Shown here: positions 61,165 through 64,000 of the stretch, one piece after another
Numbering within the stretch: position 1 is the first letter of the stretch
How the letters are laid out: every line of letters begins with the position of its first letter
Notes under the pieces: model-generated
The model's database searches: none
Told to the model about the DNA's origin: nothing
What the model saw: only the letters and a program-made list of their open reading frames with translations
From: Schumannella luteola
GTDB taxonomy: Bacteria; Actinomycetota; Actinomycetes; Actinomycetales; Microbacteriaceae
NCBI RefSeq assembly: GCF_013408685.1
Contig: NZ_JACBZY010000001.1
Coordinates: 62,001 to 126,000 of the forward strand
Reading direction: 5' to 3'
Length of the DNA stretch: 64,000 nt
Made by a program: the position numbers and the translations under genes

Positions 61165-62669
61165 TCCAGGCCTTCGATGGCTCGAACGATGTCTTCTTCG
61201 GTGGGTTCGGCGAGCTCGGCCGCGATGCGGCCCTCGCGCATGATGAGGACGCGCGAGCTGACGAGCAGCTCCTCGACGTCGTCGGAGATGAGCACGACGG
61301 CGACACCGTCGGCGAGGGCGCGCAGGATGAGCGCGTAGATCGCGTCCTTCGCGGCGATGTCGACGCCGGCGGTCGGTGAGATCAGCACGAGCACGCGCGG
61401 ATCGCGGGCGAGCGCGCGGGCGAGCACGACCTTCTGCTGGTTGCCGCCGCTGAGACCGGAGACCGCGAGGGCGGGGTTCGGCGGAACGAGCGCGACGTCC
61501 TGGATGAGGGTGCGCGACATCTCGTTCTGCTTGCGCGGCGAGAAGAAGCCCGCCGGCGCGAGCCGGTCCATGACGCCCATGGTCATGTTCTCGGCGACGC
61601 TGAGCTGGGGCACGTAGCCGTCCTTATGACGGTCGGCGGGCACGAAGCCGACGCCCGCCTTCTGACTGGCCTTGACCTTGCCGGTGGGGATGACCTCGCC
61701 GTCGGCGAGCACCGATCCCGAGCCGAGTCGGCGCAGACCGGCGATGGCCTCGCCGACCGAGTACTTGCCCGATCCGCCGACGCCGCCGATGGCGACGAGC
61801 TCGCCCGGCGCGACGCGGAACGACACGTCCGTGAACGCGCCGCCCTTCTCGGTGGCCGAGCGCAGCTCGAGCGCCGGCGCCGTGTCGGTCGCCGTCGCGG
61901 CAGCGCTCTCGACCCGGTGGCGTCGCTGCTCCTGGCCCGCGAGCAGGGCCTCCACCAGGTCGTCGGACTTCACGTCGTCGCCGGTGCGCGACCAGAGCAG
62001 CTTGCCGTCGCGCAGCACGCTGGCGGAGTCGCAGATCGCCGTGACCTCGCGCAGGAAGTGCGAGACGAAGACGAAAGTGACGCCGTCCTGCTGCAGCTCC
62101 TGCACCTTGTCGAAGAGCCGGCGGATTGCCGAGCCCTCGAGCTGCACCGTGGGCTCGTCGAGCAGCACGATGCGGGTGCCGGCGTCGAGCGCCTTCGCGA
62201 TCGTGAGCATCTGGCGTTCCTCGATCGGGGCATCCGACAGCAGCGAGCGCGGGTCGAGGTCGATGCGCCACTCGGCGAGGATGCGCTCCGCCTCGTTCTG
62301 CATCGTGCGCCACGACACCGACGGCCCGTTGCCGGGCAGGCGCCCGGCGAACAGGTTCTCGGCGATCGTGAGGTTCGTGAACACCGAGGGGCGCTGGTAG
62401 ACGCAGGCGACGCGCTGCTGCCAGGCCTTGGCGTCGGCGGCGGGCGGCGCATCCTCGCCGAAGAAGCGCACGGCTCCCGTGTCGGGCGTCTCGAGCCCGG
62501 TGATCATGCGCAGCAGCGTGGACTTTCCGGCGCCGTTGCGCCCGATCAGCCCGTGCACCTGGCCCGGGAGGATCGAGACGGAGACGTCCTGCAGCGCCTT
62601 CGTCGCACCGTAGGTCTTGCTGACGCGATCGATCTGGATCGCGGGCACGGTGGTGGATGGGGTCGTCAT
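61161..62669 (-). CDS. Sugar ABC importer ATPase with two nucleotide-binding domains (RbsA-like)
   Basis: A 502-residue duplicated ATPase. First half: Walker A GRNGAGKST and IVLLDEPT are intact, but the signature is APIEERQ instead of an LSGGQ form. Second half: signature LSGGNQQKVVLA is intact, while its Walker A (GGVGGSGKYS) and Walker B (VLVLISPTAGVD, lacking the catalytic Glu) are degenerate. So only the composite site made of the first Walker motifs and the second signature should hydrolyse ATP. Asymmetry occurs in this family, but this degree is marked. Confidence 0.92.
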   Translation of the reverse strand: MTTPSTTVPAIQIDRVSKTYGATKALQDVSVSILPGQVHGLIGRNGAGKSTLLRMITGLETPDTGAVRFFGEDAPPAADAKAWQQRVACVYQRPSVFTNLTIAENLFAGRLPGNGPSVSWRTMQNEAERILAEWRIDLDPRSLLSDAPIEERQMLTIAKALDAGTRIVLLDEPTVQLEGSAIRRLFDKVQELQQDGVTFVFVSHFLREVTAICDSASVLRDGKLLWSRTGDDVKSDDLVEALLAGQEQRRHRVESAAATATDTAPALELRSATEKGGAFTDVSFRVAPGELVAIGGVGGSGKYSVGEAIAGLRRLGSGSVLADGEVIPTGKVKASQKAGVGFVPADRHKDGYVPQLSVAENMTMGVMDRLAPAGFFSPRKQNEMSRTLIQDVALVPPNPALAVSGLSGGNQQKVVLARALARDPRVLVLISPTAGVDIAAKDAIYALILRALADGVAVVLISDDVEELLVSSRVLIMREGRIAAELAEPTEEDIVRAIEGLE

Positions 62670-62698
62670 GACGTCTCCGTCTCGCTTCCGGTCGGAGG

Positions 62699-63760
62699 TT
62701 ACTTCGAGGCGCCGAAGGCCTCGAGGGCGAACTTCTTGTTGCCCCAGAGCTCCGGGTCCTCGACGTTGTCCTTAGTCACGACGGGCGTCGGGAGCAGGTC
62801 GACGAGGTTGCCCTTGCGCTTCTCGATGACGCTGCCGTGGTCGGTCTTGCCTTCCTTGAACTTCTCGCCCTTGATCGCGCGAACGAGGTAGTCGGCGCCG
62901 TAGTCGATGTAGTCGGTCATCGGCTGCGCGACGGCGGCGTCGAGGTAGCCGTCGCGGATGGCCGTCATCGCCATCGGGCTCGCATCGACGGAGACCTGCA
63001 CGATGTGGCCCTCCTCGCCGACCGGCACGAGCTTGCCGAGCGACTTGAGCGTGTCGAGGATCGTCGGGAAGAAGGTCGCGTCGCTCTGGTTGTAGATGCC
63101 CGCGATGTTGTCGTACTGGTTGAGCGCCGTCTCGATGCCGGTCGCGGCCTTGGCCGGGTCCCACTCGGTGGCGACGTTGACGAGCTTCACGTCGGGGTAC
63201 TTCTTCTTCATGCAATCGTTGAAGCCGTTGGTGCGGTCACGGCCGTTGGAGGTGACGGGGTCGCCGTCGAGGGTGATCACGGCCGATCCGGCCTTGACGC
63301 GCTTGCCCATCTCCTCGCAGGCGAGCTCGCCCATGTGCACGTTGTCGGCGCGCACGATCATCGCGATGTTGCCCGAGGCGGGCGCCTCGTCGATCGCGAC
63401 GATCGGCACGTTCTGGTCGTTCGCGTACTCGATCGCGGGAACGATCGCGTCGGCGTCGCCGACGGAGATCACGAGGCCCTTGGCGCCCTTGTTGATGAGC
63501 GTCTGGATGTCGGTGATCTGCTGCGCGGGGTCGCGGTCGGCGTTGGTCGCCGGGATCGTCGCGTAGCCGAGCTTCTTGAAGCGCTCCATCGAGCCGACGT
63601 TCTCGGCGTTCTGGAACGGGTCGGTGTGCGGCTGGGAGTAGCTCAGCTGGGTGTCGGCCGGCTTGGCGTCGCCGCCGGCGGCGGCTCCCGTCGAGCAGCC
63701 GGCCAGCAGGAGAGCGCCGACGCCCAGGACTGCCGCCCCCGTGATTGCCGTGATTCGCAT
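62699..63760 (-). CDS. Sugar-binding lipoprotein (periplasmic-binding protein type 1)
   Basis: Start ATG 63760 with GAGAGGAAG upstream, 353 residues. Lipoprotein signal with lipobox LLLAGC near residue 21. The RbsB-like fold is evident: QITDIQTLINKGAKGLVISV, VPIVAIDEAPASG, ITLDGDPVTSNGRDRTNGF and DASPMAMTAIRDGYLDAAVAQ. It captures the substrate for the importer. First gene of the four-gene operon; operator C is 71 bases upstream. Confidence 0.93.
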   Translation of the reverse strand: MRITAITGAAVLGVGALLLAGCSTGAAAGGDAKPADTQLSYSQPHTDPFQNAENVGSMERFKKLGYATIPATNADRDPAQQITDIQTLINKGAKGLVISVGDADAIVPAIEYANDQNVPIVAIDEAPASGNIAMIVRADNVHMGELACEEMGKRVKAGSAVITLDGDPVTSNGRDRTNGFNDCMKKKYPDVKLVNVATEWDPAKAATGIETALNQYDNIAGIYNQSDATFFPTILDTLKSLGKLVPVGEEGHIVQVSVDASPMAMTAIRDGYLDAAVAQPMTDYIDYGADYLVRAIKGEKFKEGKTDHGSVIEKRKGNLVDLLPTPVVTKDNVEDPELWGNKKFALEAFGASK

Positions 63761-63830
63761 TGCAGACTTCCTCTCTGAAGTAGCAAGACACGTACGCGAT
63801 CTCCGTTGAGCCGGCAACACCGCGCGGTCT

Positions 63831-63848
63831 GTACGTCTTGTCCGTACA
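63831..63848 (-). promoter_or_regulatory. GntR operator site C (importer operon)
   Basis: On the minus strand TGTACGGACAAGACGTAC. With flanks, 63828-63850 is a near-perfect 23-bp palindrome beginning TCTGTACG and ending CGTACAGA. It is the most symmetrical of the three sites. Confidence 0.82.
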
Positions 63849-63941
63849 GAAAGTACAGCATCTGCACATCCGTGCAAGACAGGCAGTGCGGTCTACCCCA
63901 GTTCGTGACCGAACCGTGGCCGAGCAGCCGCCGGAAATGCA

Positions 63942-63980
63942 GAACGTCCGGCGGTCGCGCCACACGACCGCCGGACGTTC
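63942..63980. terminator. Terminator at the right edge of the window
   Basis: Perfect 16-bp stem (63942-63957 with 63965-63980), loop CGCCACA. It probably ends a minus-strand gene lying to the right of the window. The gap 63761-64000 otherwise contains only operator C. Confidence 0.85.
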
Positions 63981-64000
63981 CGGCCTTGCTTCAGGGCGTC

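Noticed and set aside
63991-64000. Last two codons and stop of a minus-strand gene at the window edge
   Set aside because: A TGA is present at 63993-63991 next to a terminator, but ten bases cannot support a gene call.

Overview
The window is very GC-rich actinobacterial DNA. Its gene order and family content (clpC, a tilS-hpt-ftsH-fol operon with DUF3180 and PH-domain genes, an LAxTG-type wall-anchored glycosidase, small DUF2975/HTH modules) point to a member of the Microbacteriaceae. That placement is an inference; no rRNA is present to confirm it.

Layout. 1-5.1 kb: the end of an SRPBCC-domain gene, tRNA-Ser(CGA), a secreted protein with two tandem HAD acid-phosphatase domains, a membrane-anchored Ser/Gly-repeat protein and radA. 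5.2-12.1 kb: one 2294-residue surface protein joining a GH92 alpha-mannosidase, carbohydrate-binding, FIVAR and Fn3 modules, a complete PAP2 phosphatase domain and a sortase signal. 12.4-23.3 kb: argA, clpC, an autoregulated DUF2975/HTH module behind twin operators, very small membrane proteins, lysS, panC and a membrane protein. 23.4-36.6 kb: a SNF2 helicase, then a long leftward housekeeping operon (tilS, hpt, ftsH, folP, folB, folK, DUF3180, two PH-domain proteins, DUF2520) and ppa. 36.7-39.3 kb: two paralogous secreted peptidoglycan hydrolases (M23 and NlpC/P60). 39.7-40.05 kb: tRNA-Glu, tRNA-Asp, tRNA-Phe.

40.05-45.57 kb is an integrated element of about 5.5 kb. A tyrosine integrase sits beside tRNA-Phe, and the last 46 bp of that tRNA (plus one base) recur at 45529-45574. 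Cargo: an unknown membrane protein followed by a large nested palindrome, and an arsenic module (arsR diverging from arsC, a flavoprotein with a cysteine-pair tail, and arsN). No arsenite efflux permease is present.

45.7-53 kb: small membrane proteins, an SDR oxidoreductase, an amidohydrolase, a PadR/DUF1048/ABC-2 exporter operon and two further membrane proteins. 53.0-63.8 kb: a sugar or polyol utilisation regulon. A HutC-type GntR regulator, an aldolase with three different FGGY kinases, and a ribose-type ABC importer with a SIS-domain isomerase are tied together by the same 18-bp operator core upstream of the regulator, the aldolase operon and the importer operon. The substrate is not identifiable from the sequence; this and the GH92-PAP2 fusion are the most interesting items in the window.
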